Shown: in pieces, positions 43,813-51,779 of the stretch
Position numbering within the stretch: position 1 is the stretch's first letter
How the letters are laid out: each line of letters starts with the position of its first letter
Assembly (NCBI RefSeq): GCF_036346615.1
Contig: NZ_CP107836.1
Coordinates: 1,426,001 to 1,490,000 of the forward strand
Direction: 5' to 3'
DNA from: Streptomyces sp. NBC_00523
GTDB taxonomy: Bacteria > Actinomycetota > Actinomycetes > Streptomycetales > Streptomycetaceae
DNA: 64,000 bases
The notes under the pieces: generated by a model
The model's input: the letters and a program-made list of their open reading frames with translations, nothing else
Told to the model about the DNA's origin: nothing
The model's database searches: none
Position numbers and translations under genes: made by a program

Positions 43813-44835
43813 ATGAGCCACGTCCATCCGCCAGGTCTCGATCTCGACCGGCTGCGCGGACACCTGGACCGCGAGCGCCCGGGACTGGTGAGCGGACCGC
43901 TCGACGCCCGCGTCGTGGAGGGCGGCCGGTCGAATCTGACGTACCTGGTCACCGACGGAACCGGCCGCTGGGTCGTCCGCAGGCCTCCGCTGGGGCACGT
44001 CCTGGCCACCGCGCACGACATGAAGCGCGAGCACCGGGTGATCAGCGCCCTGCACCCGACGGCGGTCCCGGTCCCCGAACCGCTGCTGCTCTGCGAGGAC
44101 GACGCGGTCATCGGCGCGCCGTTCTACGTCATGGAGTACGTGGAGGGCACCCCGTACCGCACGGCGGAGCAGCTGGCCCCGCTCGGCCCGGAGCGCACCC
44201 GCGCGGCGGTCCTCGCCCTGGTCGACACGCTGGTCGAGCTGCACGCCGTGGACCCCGGGGCGGTCGGGCTCGGCGACTTCGGGCGGCCGGAGGGCTTCCT
44301 GGACCGGCAGCTGCGCCGCTGGGGCAAGCAGCTGGCCGCCTCCCGCAACCGCGAGCTGCCCGGCATCGAGGAGCTGCACGCGGCGCTCGGCCGCGCGCTG
44401 CCCGTCTCCCCCGCGCCCACCGTGGTGCACGGCGACTACCGCCTGGACAACGCGCTGATCGGCGCCGACGACGAGATCAAGGCCGTCCTCGACTGGGAGA
44501 TGTCCACGCTCGGCGACCCGCTCACCGACCTCGGGCTGCTCGTCATGTACAGCTCCGACCTGGGGCTGCCGGAGTCGCCGGTCTCCACGACCAGCGGCGC
44601 GCCCGGCCATCCGTCCCCCGCCGAGCTGATCGAGCGCTACGCGGCCCGGTCCGGCCGCGACACCTCCGCCATCTCCTGGTACACGGCCTTCGCCTGGTTC
44701 AAGCTCGCCGTGATCCTGGAGGGCATCCACTACCGCTACACGCTGGGCCAGACGGTCGGCGGCGGCTTCGACCGCATCGGCGATCTCGTCCCCGTCTTCA
44801 TCGAGCACGGCCTCACCACCCTCCAGGAAGGCTGA
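43813..44835 (+). CDS. Phosphotransferase family protein (ACAD10/11 kinase-domain type)
   Basis: The 340-residue protein has the aminoglycoside-phosphotransferase/choline-kinase fold: RSNLTYLV glycine loop, WVVRRPP with the ATP lysine/arginine region, catalytic VHGDYRLDN and metal-binding LDWEMSTLGDP. The last two match the kinase domain of human ACAD10/ACAD11 and bacterial LvaA-like proteins, which phosphorylate 4-hydroxyacyl-CoAs. It is followed after 7 nt by an acyl-CoA dehydrogenase, the same pair as the fused animal protein. It is therefore unlikely to be a drug-resistance kinase. GGAGG upstream supports the ATG at 43813. Confidence 0.9.
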   Translation: MSHVHPPGLDLDRLRGHLDRERPGLVSGPLDARVVEGGRSNLTYLVTDGTGRWVVRRPPLGHVLATAHDMKREHRVISALHPTAVPVPEPLLLCEDDAVIGAPFYVMEYVEGTPYRTAEQLAPLGPERTRAAVLALVDTLVELHAVDPGAVGLGDFGRPEGFLDRQLRRWGKQLAASRNRELPGIEELHAALGRALPVSPAPTVVHGDYRLDNALIGADDEIKAVLDWEMSTLGDPLTDLGLLVMYSSDLGLPESPVSTTSGAPGHPSPAELIERYAARSGRDTSAISWYTAFAWFKLAVILEGIHYRYTLGQTVGGGFDRIGDLVPVFIEHGLTTLQEG

Positions 44836-44842
44836 ACCCCCC

Positions 44843-46057
44843 ATGGACTTCGCATTCGACGCCCGTACCGAGGAGCTGCGCACCCGGCTCCTCGCCTTCA
44901 TGGACGAGCACGTCCACCCGGCCGAGCGGATCGCGGACGAGCAGCGCGCGGAGCTGGACTCGCCGTGGCAGACCCCGCGCATCGTGGAGGAGCTGAAGGC
45001 GGAGGCCCGCAGGCAGGGCCTGTGGAACCTCTTCCTGCCGGGCACGGAGCACGGGGCGGGGCTGAGCAACCTCCAGTACGCGCCGCTGGCGGAGATCACC
45101 GGCCGCTCGCCGCGTCTGGCGCCCACCGCGACGAACTGCGCGGCGCCGGACACCGGGAACATGGAGGTGCTGGCCGAGTTCGGCACGGACGAGCAGAAGA
45201 AGCGGTGGCTGGAACCGCTGCTGGCCGGGGAGATCCGGTCGGCCTTCGCCATGACGGAGCCGGAGGTCGCCTCCTCGGACGCGACCAACATCGAGACCCG
45301 GATCACCCGTGACGGCGGCGACTACGTCATCAACGGCCGCAAGTGGTACATCTCCGGGGCGATGAACCCGGACTGCGAGATCTTCATCGTGATGGGCAAG
45401 ACGGATCCGGACGGCGCGGACATCCGCCGCCAGCAGTCGCAGATCCTGGTGCCCCGGGACACCCCCGGTCTGACGGTGAAGCGCGCCATGCGGGTGTACG
45501 GCTACGAGGACCACTGGCACGGCGGCCACGCGGAGGTCGTCTTCGAGGACGTGCGCGTTCCGGCGTCGAACCTGATCGGCGAGGAGGGCGGCGGCTTCGC
45601 CATCGCCCAGGCCCGGCTGGGTCCGGGGCGCATCCACCACTGCATGCGGCTCATCGGCATGGCGGAGCGGGCCATCGAGCTGATGTGCCGGCGCGCGGTC
45701 TCGCGTACGGCCTTCGGCAAGCCGCTGGCCCAGCAGGGTGTCGTGCAGAACTGGATCGCGGACGCCCGGGTCACCGTCGAGCAGCTGCGGCTGCTGGTGC
45801 TGAAGACGGCCTGGCTGATGGACACCGTCGGCAACCGGGGCGCGCACACGGAGATCCAGTCCATCAAGATCGCCACCCCGCGCGCGGTGGTCGCCATCCT
45901 CGACCAGGCGGTGCAGCTGCACGGCGCGGGCGGGGTGAGCCAGGACTTCCCGCTCGCCGAGCTGTGGGCCTCGGCCCGCACGCTCCGCCTCGCGGACGGC
46001 CCGGACGAGGTGCACCAGCGCTCGCTGGCCCGGCGGGAGATCAAGAAGTACCTGTAG
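44843..46057 (+). CDS. Acyl-CoA dehydrogenase, ACAD10/11 type
   Basis: The 404-residue flavoprotein contains AFAMTEPEVASSDATNI (FAD/substrate contact), IKARD-like RKWYISGAMNPDC and QARLGPGRIHHCMR. The C-terminal VQLHGAGGVSQDFPLAELWASART and RRAVSRTAFGKPL are also present. GRIHHCMR and the TEPEVASSDATN signature are characteristic of the ACAD10/11 branch, which acts with the upstream kinase on hydroxylated acyl-CoAs. The gene starts 7 nt after the kinase stop. The convergent short frame at 46062 follows closely. Confidence 0.93.
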   Translation: MDFAFDARTEELRTRLLAFMDEHVHPAERIADEQRAELDSPWQTPRIVEELKAEARRQGLWNLFLPGTEHGAGLSNLQYAPLAEITGRSPRLAPTATNCAAPDTGNMEVLAEFGTDEQKKRWLEPLLAGEIRSAFAMTEPEVASSDATNIETRITRDGGDYVINGRKWYISGAMNPDCEIFIVMGKTDPDGADIRRQQSQILVPRDTPGLTVKRAMRVYGYEDHWHGGHAEVVFEDVRVPASNLIGEEGGGFAIAQARLGPGRIHHCMRLIGMAERAIELMCRRAVSRTAFGKPLAQQGVVQNWIADARVTVEQLRLLVLKTAWLMDTVGNRGAHTEIQSIKIATPRAVVAILDQAVQLHGAGGVSQDFPLAELWASARTLRLADGPDEVHQRSLARREIKKYL

Positions 46058-46061
46058 CGCG

Positions 46062-46226
46062 TCAATAACCCCCGTACGGTACGTGGTCGGCCAGGGCCAG
46101 TTCGCGGGCGAAGGCCCGCACCCGCAGCAGGGTGCGGGCCAGCAGCCTGACCGGGAGGGAGCGGCGGCGGCCGTAGGCCACGGTCCACAGGGCGGGGATG
46201 CGGGTGGTGCTCTGGATGTGCGCCAT
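46062..46226 (-). CDS. Small basic protein, unknown, divergent from LysR
   Basis: This 54-residue frame begins MAHIQSTTRIPALWTVAYG. It is rich in arginine and leucine (RRRSLPVRLLARTLLRVRAFARELALADH) and ends VPYGGY. GGATTC precedes the ATG, a weak ribosome site. I do not recognise a family. A gene is plausible because it is divergent from a LysR regulator across 93 nt that contain LysR-type half-sites, and divergent neighbours are usual targets. The short length leaves real doubt. Confidence 0.45.
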   Translation of the reverse strand: MAHIQSTTRIPALWTVAYGRRRSLPVRLLARTLLRVRAFARELALADHVPYGGY

Positions 46227-46264
46227 GAATCCAGCTTGGCCCCGGTCCGGGAGGTGGTCCAACA

Positions 46265-46301
46265 GATGGATTCGCTGCCACCCATCGATAACGTAGATGG
46301 G
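46265..46301. promoter_or_regulatory. LysR-type operator half-sites
   Basis: CCCATC (46281-46286) and GATGGG (46296-46301) form ATC-N9-GAT, the usual LysR T-N11-A box. A further GATGG half-site lies at 46265-46269. The sites lie between the small minus-strand frame and the LysR start, as expected for autoregulation. Confidence 0.5.
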
Positions 46302-46307
46302 GGCCGC

Positions 46308-46313
46308 TAGCGT
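46308..46313 (+). promoter_or_regulatory. Leaderless-type -10 element of the LysR gene
   Basis: TAGCGT is followed by six nt (GGGCGG) and the ATG at 46320. The distance fits a start of transcription at or next to the start codon. Confidence 0.4.
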
Positions 46314-46319
46314 GGGCGG

Positions 46320-47207
46320 ATGGAGATTCGCCAGCTCCGCCACTTCATGGCGGTGATCACGCACGGCAGCTTCACCGCCGCCGCCCGCGCCGAGCTGATC
46401 GTGCAGTCGGCGCTGAGCACGTCCGTGCGCAACCTGGAACGGGAGCTGGGCGCCGAGCTCTTCGACCGCACCGGCCGCCGGGTGGTCCTCACCGAGGCGG
46501 GCCGGGCGCTGCTCCCCGCCGCGCGGACGGTGCTCGCGGGGACGGACGCCGCCCGGGACGCGGTGGCGGCCGTGTCGGGGCTGGCCACCGGGCGGGTCCG
46601 GGTCGGCACGATCCAGACGCTGACCTGCGTCGACCTGGCCGCCGAACTGGCCGCGTTCCACCGGCTGTGGCCCGGGGTGCAGATCTCACTGCGCGAGGCG
46701 ACGACACCGGAGCTGGTGGCGGCGGTGCGCGCCGGGGAGCTGGACCTGGCCTATCTGGCGCCGGACACCGCGGAGCTGCCGGAGGGCGTCACCGCGTTCG
46801 CCACCTGGCACGAGGACCTGGTGCTGATCACCGCGCCCGGGCACCCGCTGGCGACGGCGGGGCGCACCCTGATCAAGGACCTCGCCGACGAGCCGTTCGT
46901 GGACTTCCGGGCGGGCACGGGCCTGGAGACGGCGGTGCGCAGGCTGGCCGCGCACTGCGGTCTGGAGCGCCGGATCACCTGTGACGTCACGCAGATCCGG
47001 CTGCTGGTCGACCTCGTCCGGGCGGGCATCGGGGTGGCGATCGTGCCGCGCCGGATCGGCGAGGACGCGGGGCTGCCGTGCGTGACCATCCGGCAGCCGG
47101 AGCCGGGCCGGACCGTGCTGCTGGTGGGCCGGGCGCCCCGGCCGCGCAACCCGGCGGCGGAGGCGCTGCTCGACCGCCTGTGCGGCCGGGAGCCCGTTAC
47201 GGTCTGA
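46320..47207 (+). CDS. LysR-family transcriptional regulator
   Basis: The 295-residue protein has the LysR N-terminal helix-turn-helix (MEIRQLRHFMAVITHGSFTA, then STSVRNLERELGAELFDRTGRRVVLTEAG). The periplasmic-binding-like effector domain carries VGTIQTLTCVDLA and GIGVAIVPRR. It diverges from a small basic frame across LysR-type half-sites, suggesting autoregulation and control of that neighbour. Its effector is unknown. Its 3' end overlaps the convergent TetR gene by 11 nt. Confidence 0.93.
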   Translation: MEIRQLRHFMAVITHGSFTAAARAELIVQSALSTSVRNLERELGAELFDRTGRRVVLTEAGRALLPAARTVLAGTDAARDAVAAVSGLATGRVRVGTIQTLTCVDLAAELAAFHRLWPGVQISLREATTPELVAAVRAGELDLAYLAPDTAELPEGVTAFATWHEDLVLITAPGHPLATAGRTLIKDLADEPFVDFRAGTGLETAVRRLAAHCGLERRITCDVTQIRLLVDLVRAGIGVAIVPRRIGEDAGLPCVTIRQPEPGRTVLLVGRAPRPRNPAAEALLDRLCGREPVTV

Positions 47208-47790
47208 GCGCCCGGAGCAGCAGGTCGGCCAGGTGGTCGGCGACCTCCTGCGGGGTGAGGGGGCCGTCCGGGCGGTACCAGGTCGACAGATGGTGGACCG
47301 AGCCGAAGTGGTAGTCCACGATGAGGTCCGCCGGGGTGGCGGTGGAGAAGACGCCGCTGCGCTGGCCCTCCTCGACCAGGGCGCGGAAGCGCTCGTGGTA
47401 GCGCCGCCGCTCGCCCCGTACCTGCTTGTTCTTCTCCGGGCTCAGGTGATGCATGGAGCGGAAGAAGATCGAGGCGTCGTCCAGGTTCTCGATGGTGGTG
47501 ACGACCACGTCGGCCGCCGCGTCGCGCAGCCGCTGCTCGATGGGCGCCTCGGCGTTCGCGAAGGCGTCGAGCCGCTCCTGCTGGAGGCGCAGCACCCGGG
47601 CGTACACCTCCTGGAGCAGGTCCTCCTTGGAGCCGAAGTAGTGGTACAGCGCCCCCTTGGTGACTCCGGCCGCCTCCACGATCTCCTGCACCGAGGTGCG
47701 GTCGTAGCCCTGCTCGGCGAAGAGCCGGGTGGCGGCGGCCAGCAGTCGCTGGGGGACGGGGGTGCCGCTCCCGTCCGTCTCCTTGGCCAT
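47197..47790 (-). CDS. TetR-family regulator of acyl-CoA genes
   Basis: The 197-residue protein has a TetR DNA-binding domain (LLAAATRLFAEQGYDRTSVQEIVEAAGVTKGALYHYFGSKEDLL) and a helical ligand domain of the kind found in fatty-acid and acyl-CoA regulators. It starts 39 nt after the acyl-CoA ligase gene and completes the SDR-ligase-TetR operon. A 17-nt sequence upstream of that operon recurs upstream of the phosphotransferase/ACAD operon, so this regulator probably represses both and itself. An acyl-CoA inducer is inference. Confidence 0.9.
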   Translation of the reverse strand: MAKETDGSGTPVPQRLLAAATRLFAEQGYDRTSVQEIVEAAGVTKGALYHYFGSKEDLLQEVYARVLRLQQERLDAFANAEAPIEQRLRDAAADVVVTTIENLDDASIFFRSMHHLSPEKNKQVRGERRRYHERFRALVEEGQRSGVFSTATPADLIVDYHFGSVHHLSTWYRPDGPLTPQEVADHLADLLLRALRP

Positions 47791-47829
47791 AGCCGCCGCC
47801 TTCCTTCCGTACGTACGCGTAGGTCTGTG

Positions 47830-49488
47830 CTAGCGGGCTGAACGCAGTTCCCGCCTGAGGATCTTCCCACTTGCCGTCTTGGGCAGCTCGGCCAGGATCT
47901 CGACCTCGCGCGGGTACTTGTAGGCGGCGAGCCGTTCCTTGCAGTACGCGCCCAGCTCGTCCGGCTCCACCGACGCGCCGGGGCGCAGGCTGACGTAGGC
48001 CCGGACGGTCTCGCCCCGGTAGGCGTCGGGCATGCCGACGACGGCGGCCTCGCGGACGGCCGGGTGCGTGTAGAGGACGTCCTCCACCTCGCGGGGCCAC
48101 ACCTTGAAGCCGGAGGCGTTGATCATGTCCTTCTTGCGGTCGACCACGTAGAGCCAGCCCTCGCGGTCCATGAAGCCGATGTCGCCGGTGCGCAGCTCGC
48201 CGTCGGGGAAGGCGGCCGCGGTGGCCTCGGGCAGTCCCCAGTAGCCGGAGACGACCTGCGGGCCGCGCACCGCGATCTCGCCCTGCTCCCCGAAGGGCAC
48301 CTCCGCGCCGTTCTCGTCCAGGATGCGGACGACGGTGTCGGGGCCCGGCACGCCGACCGAGAGGGTGCCGGAGCCCGGGTCGACGGGCGCCTCGCGCTCC
48401 GGGGGCACGGAGGCGCAGGGGGCGGTGCACTCGGTGAGGCCGTAGCCGTTGCGTATGTACGGGCCGAGGCCCGCCCGGAACTGCTCCACGAGCGCGGGCG
48501 GCAGCGGCGCGCCGCCGGAGGAGATGACCTGGAAGGACGCGAAGTGCCCGGGCGTCACGCCGGGCGTGGCGGCCAGCGCCATGAAGGCGGTGGAGGGCCC
48601 GACGGTGTACGCGGGGCGGTGCTCGGCGAAGGCGTCGAGGACGACCCCGGGGTGGAAACGGTAGGCGAGGACGAGGGTGCCCGCGTTGGTGAGGCAGGCG
48701 GCCAGCTGGCAGACCATGCCGGTGATGTGGAAGAGCGGGGCCAGCGCGAAGTAGGCGGCGCCCCCGGGGACGGGGTGGCCGGTGCGCTGGCGTTCGGCGT
48801 TGACCATGATGTTGCCGTGGGAGTTCAGCGCGCCCTTGGGGGTGCCGCTGGTCCCGGAGGTGTAGCTGATCAGCGCGGTGTCGGAAGCGGTGAGCTCCCG
48901 TCCGGCGGGCGCGGGGAGGCCCTGGCGGGCGACGGCGACCAGGTCGTCGGCGTCCCCGGCGACCGGCAGCCGCTCGAAGTTGAGGACCCGCTCGTCGTTC
49001 TGCGTCTGGAGGTCCAGCTCGCAGGCGGTGAGCGCGATCCGGACGCCGGGCGCGGCCGCTGCGGTGTCCCGGAGATACGCCTCCCAGGCCCGGTCCGAGC
49101 AGATCAGGACGGTGACCTGGGCGTCCTTGAGGACGTGGCCGACCTCGGCGGACTTGTACATCGGGTTGAGCGGGACGACGGTGGCCCCGGCCTTCCAGGC
49201 GCCGAGGAGCGCGAGAACGAACTGCGGGGAGTTCTGGAGCATGATCGCGACCCGGTCGCCGCGCTCCAGGCCCCGGGCGGCGAGGTGGCCGGCCACGGAG
49301 TCGGAGAGCTCGTCCGTCTCGCGGTAGGTGAGGCGTCCGTCGAAGTAGGCGAGCGCCGGGTGGTCCGGGGCGCGGTCCACGGACGCGCGGAAGGCGTGCA
49401 CCAGGGTCTCGGCGGGGTGGACGGGGGCCCGCTGGGCCTCGCTGAGCAGCGGGAGCCAGGGCTTCGCCGCGTAGATGGACTCGGTCAT
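47830..49488 (-). CDS. Acyl-CoA synthetase (AMP-binding)
   Basis: The 552-residue ANL-family ligase shows the P-loop motif ISYTSGTSGTPKGAL. It also has NGYGLTECTAP (A5), GELRTGDIGFMDREGW (A7), VVDRKKDMI (A8) and the catalytic lysine near KTASGKILRREL (A10). It activates a carboxylic acid to its CoA thioester via an adenylate; the chain type is not deducible. The ATG at 49488 overlaps the SDR stop (ATGA). It supplies acyl-CoA substrates presumably used by the divergent kinase/ACAD operon that shares its operator. Confidence 0.93.
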   Translation of the reverse strand: MTESIYAAKPWLPLLSEAQRAPVHPAETLVHAFRASVDRAPDHPALAYFDGRLTYRETDELSDSVAGHLAARGLERGDRVAIMLQNSPQFVLALLGAWKAGATVVPLNPMYKSAEVGHVLKDAQVTVLICSDRAWEAYLRDTAAAAPGVRIALTACELDLQTQNDERVLNFERLPVAGDADDLVAVARQGLPAPAGRELTASDTALISYTSGTSGTPKGALNSHGNIMVNAERQRTGHPVPGGAAYFALAPLFHITGMVCQLAACLTNAGTLVLAYRFHPGVVLDAFAEHRPAYTVGPSTAFMALAATPGVTPGHFASFQVISSGGAPLPPALVEQFRAGLGPYIRNGYGLTECTAPCASVPPEREAPVDPGSGTLSVGVPGPDTVVRILDENGAEVPFGEQGEIAVRGPQVVSGYWGLPEATAAAFPDGELRTGDIGFMDREGWLYVVDRKKDMINASGFKVWPREVEDVLYTHPAVREAAVVGMPDAYRGETVRAYVSLRPGASVEPDELGAYCKERLAAYKYPREVEILAELPKTASGKILRRELRSAR

Positions 49489-50249
49489 GCTCCGGTCTCC
49501 TCCCAGGTGCGCTGAAGGCGGTTCATGCCGCGGATCCAGCGATCGGTGTCGGCGGCCCTGGCTTCGTAGTAGCGGCCGACCTCGGGGTGCGGCAGGACCA
49601 GGAAGCGGTCGTTCGCCATGGCGTCGAACAGGGCGTCCGCGACGGCCTCGGGCTCGATGGCGCCGGGGGCGAGGACGAGCTCGCCGGCCGATCCGGCGGC
49701 GGTGAGCATGTCCGTACGCACGCCCTGCGGGCAGATCGCGTGGACCTTCACGCCCCGGTGCCGGTAGGTCAGCGACAGCCACTCCGCGAAGGCGACCGCG
49801 CCGTGCTTGGTGACGCTGTACGGGGCGGCGCCGATCATGGTGAGCAGCCCGGCGGCGGAGGCGGTGGAGACGAACCGGCCGCTGCCGCGTTCCAGCCAGT
49901 CCGGAAGCAGCGCGCGGGCCGCCCGGACATGGGCCATCACGTTGACGTCCCAGGCCGCGGCCCAGACCTCCTCGTCGGCCATCGGGTCGCCGGGCGAGGC
50001 GAGGCCCGCGTTGGCGCAGTACACGTCGATGGTGCCGTCCAGGGCGTCCCGGGCGGTGTCCACGATCCGGGAGGCGTCCCCGGCGACGGCGGTGGCGCCG
50101 ATCTCGTCGGCGAGCGCCTCGATCCGGGACGCGTCGAGGTCGTTGACGACGACCCGTGCGCCCTCGGCGGCGAATCTGCGGGCGAGGGCGGCGCCGATGC
50201 CGCCTCCGGCCCCGGTGACCACTACGCCAGCGCCCTGCACCGTACTCAT
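49485..50249 (-). CDS. Short-chain dehydrogenase/reductase
   Basis: The 254-residue protein has the classical SDR cofactor motif TGAGGGIG, CANAG, an active-site serine in STASAAG and the Y-x3-K pair in PYSVTKHG. The aspartate in NDLD favours NAD(H). It probably oxidises a hydroxyacyl intermediate or related alcohol. GAGAGCG precedes the ATG at 50249. It is the first gene of the SDR-ligase-TetR operon, downstream of the shared TetR operator. Confidence 0.92.
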   Translation of the reverse strand: MSTVQGAGVVVTGAGGGIGAALARRFAAEGARVVVNDLDASRIEALADEIGATAVAGDASRIVDTARDALDGTIDVYCANAGLASPGDPMADEEVWAAAWDVNVMAHVRAARALLPDWLERGSGRFVSTASAAGLLTMIGAAPYSVTKHGAVAFAEWLSLTYRHRGVKVHAICPQGVRTDMLTAAGSAGELVLAPGAIEPEAVADALFDAMANDRFLVLPHPEVGRYYEARAADTDRWIRGMNRLQRTWEETGA

Positions 50250-50287
50250 CGCTCTCGCACCTCTCAGCCGACTGCACCGGCAGACTA

Positions 50288-50304
50288 ACCAGTCGGTATG
50301 TCGT
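50288..50304. promoter_or_regulatory. Second copy of the shared TetR operator
   Basis: Read on the minus strand this is ACGACATACCGACTGGT, identical over 17 nt to 43751-43767 and in the same orientation relative to the gene it precedes. It lies 38 nt upstream of the SDR start. Only one half of the palindrome is well kept here. Confidence 0.68.
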
Positions 50305-50450
50305 GTGGGAAGGGGTGGCGTGCGGGAAGGGCTGGCGGCGCCCCATCGGCCACTCCCGGCGCGGCGGCCTCGTCCGACACGTTCCCCCGGGCCGCTCGGC
50401 GCGCTAGCGTGCGTGGCCATGACACTCGTCGCGATCTTGGAGGTAGCCGA

Positions 50451-51737
50451 ATGAGCCTGTCCAGGCGTGGTTTGCTCAGCGCCGGCGGTGCGATGGGAGC
50501 CCTCGCGGCCACGGCCGCGTCGGCCGGCCCCGCGGCCGCCGGTGCGTCGCACGGCAAGGGCCACGGGAACGGCCACGGGGGCGGGCAGCGGGTCCGTACC
50601 GGCTTCGACCGGCTGGCGGCGGACGGCTACGCCCTGCTGAAGGGGCAGCGCGTCGGCGTCGTCACCAACCCGACCGGGATCACGTCCGACGTCCGGCACA
50701 TCGTGGACGTGATGCACCCGGACAGCCGGGTGAACCTCACCGCCGTCTTCGGCCCCGAGCACGGCTTCCGGGGCACCGCGCAGGCGGGCGGCTCCGAGGG
50801 GCGCTACGACGACCCGGCGACCGGTCTTCCGGTCTACGACACGTATCTGAAGAGCGGTCAGGCCCTCGCCGACATCTTCACGGCGTCCGGCGTGGACACG
50901 ATCGTCTTCGACATCCAGGACGCGGGCGCCCGCTTCTACACGTACATCTGGACGCTGTACGACTGCATGGAGGCGGCCGCACTCGCGGGCAAGAGGTTCG
51001 TCGTGCTGGACCGGCCGAACCCGGTGTCGGGGCGGGCGGCGCTCGGGCCGGTGCTCGACCCGGCGTTCGGCACGTTCGTGGGGCGGCGGGAGATCTCGCA
51101 GGCGCACGGGATGACCGTGACCGAGCTGGCGCTGCTGTTCAACGGGGAGTTCCTGAAGGACCGCCCGGCCGAGCTGGAGACCGTGAAGATGACGGGGTGG
51201 TCGCGCTCCGACTTCTTCGACGCGTCGGGGCTGCCGTGGGTGCCGCCGAGCCCCAACATGCCGACGCCCGACACGGCGCTCGTCTACTCCGGCACGTGCC
51301 TCTTCGAGGGGACGAACCTCTCCGAGGGGCGCGGCACGACCCGCCCGTTCGAGCTGCTGGGCGCGGAGGGCATCGACCACACGTGGGCGGACGCGGCCAA
51401 CGCGCTGGAGCTGCCCGGGGTGGCGTTCCGCGAGGCGTACTTCGCGCCGACGTTCTCGAAGTTCCAGGGCGTCACGGTGGGCGGCGTGCAGCTGCACGTC
51501 CTGGACCGCGAGGTCTTCGACCCGGTGCGTACGGGGATCGCGCTGCTGATCACCGCGAAGCGGACGTGGAGCGGGTTCGCGTGGCGGTCGGACAACTGGA
51601 TCGACAAGCTGACCGGCAACACGCGGGTGCGCACGATGATCGACGCGGGGGCGGACCTGGACGAGGTCGTCGGCGCGTGGGCTGCGGACCTCGCGAAGTT
51701 CCGGGCCGTCCGCAAGCGGTACTTGCAGTACCGGTGA
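50451..51737 (+). CDS. Exported NamZ-like (DUF1343, GH171) exo-beta-N-acetylmuramidase
   Basis: The 428-residue protein has a Tat-type signal (SRRGLLSAGGAMGALAATAA), then a His/Gly linker. The DUF1343 domain carries VGVVTNPTGITSDVRHIVD, VFGPEHGFRG, DTIVFDIQDAGARFYTYIWTL and CLFEGTNLSEGRGTT in separate blocks. DUF1343 was shown to include NamZ, which removes N-acetylmuramic acid from peptidoglycan ends (family knowledge). Cell-wall recycling outside the cell is the likely role. GGAGG 8 nt before the ATG supports the start. A perfect hairpin follows the stop. Confidence 0.92.
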   Translation: MSLSRRGLLSAGGAMGALAATAASAGPAAAGASHGKGHGNGHGGGQRVRTGFDRLAADGYALLKGQRVGVVTNPTGITSDVRHIVDVMHPDSRVNLTAVFGPEHGFRGTAQAGGSEGRYDDPATGLPVYDTYLKSGQALADIFTASGVDTIVFDIQDAGARFYTYIWTLYDCMEAAALAGKRFVVLDRPNPVSGRAALGPVLDPAFGTFVGRREISQAHGMTVTELALLFNGEFLKDRPAELETVKMTGWSRSDFFDASGLPWVPPSPNMPTPDTALVYSGTCLFEGTNLSEGRGTTRPFELLGAEGIDHTWADAANALELPGVAFREAYFAPTFSKFQGVTVGGVQLHVLDREVFDPVRTGIALLITAKRTWSGFAWRSDNWIDKLTGNTRVRTMIDAGADLDEVVGAWAADLAKFRAVRKRYLQYR

Positions 51738-51741
51738 GGTG

Positions 51742-51773
51742 GGCCGGGCGGGCCCGCGAGGACCCGCCCGGCC
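51742..51773. terminator. Bidirectional terminator between NamZ-like and penicillin-acylase genes
   Basis: GGCCGGGCGGG (51742-51752) and CCCGCCCGGCC (51763-51773) form a perfect 11-bp stem with a ten-nt loop in the 42-nt gap between convergent stops. Confidence 0.72.
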
Positions 51774-51779
51774 GCGGTC

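Noticed and set aside
47806-47822. TACGTA-rich palindromic sequence between ligase and TetR genes
   Set aside because: Too short and self-complementary by chance, not repeated elsewhere. The shared 17-nt operator upstream of the operon is a better regulatory candidate.
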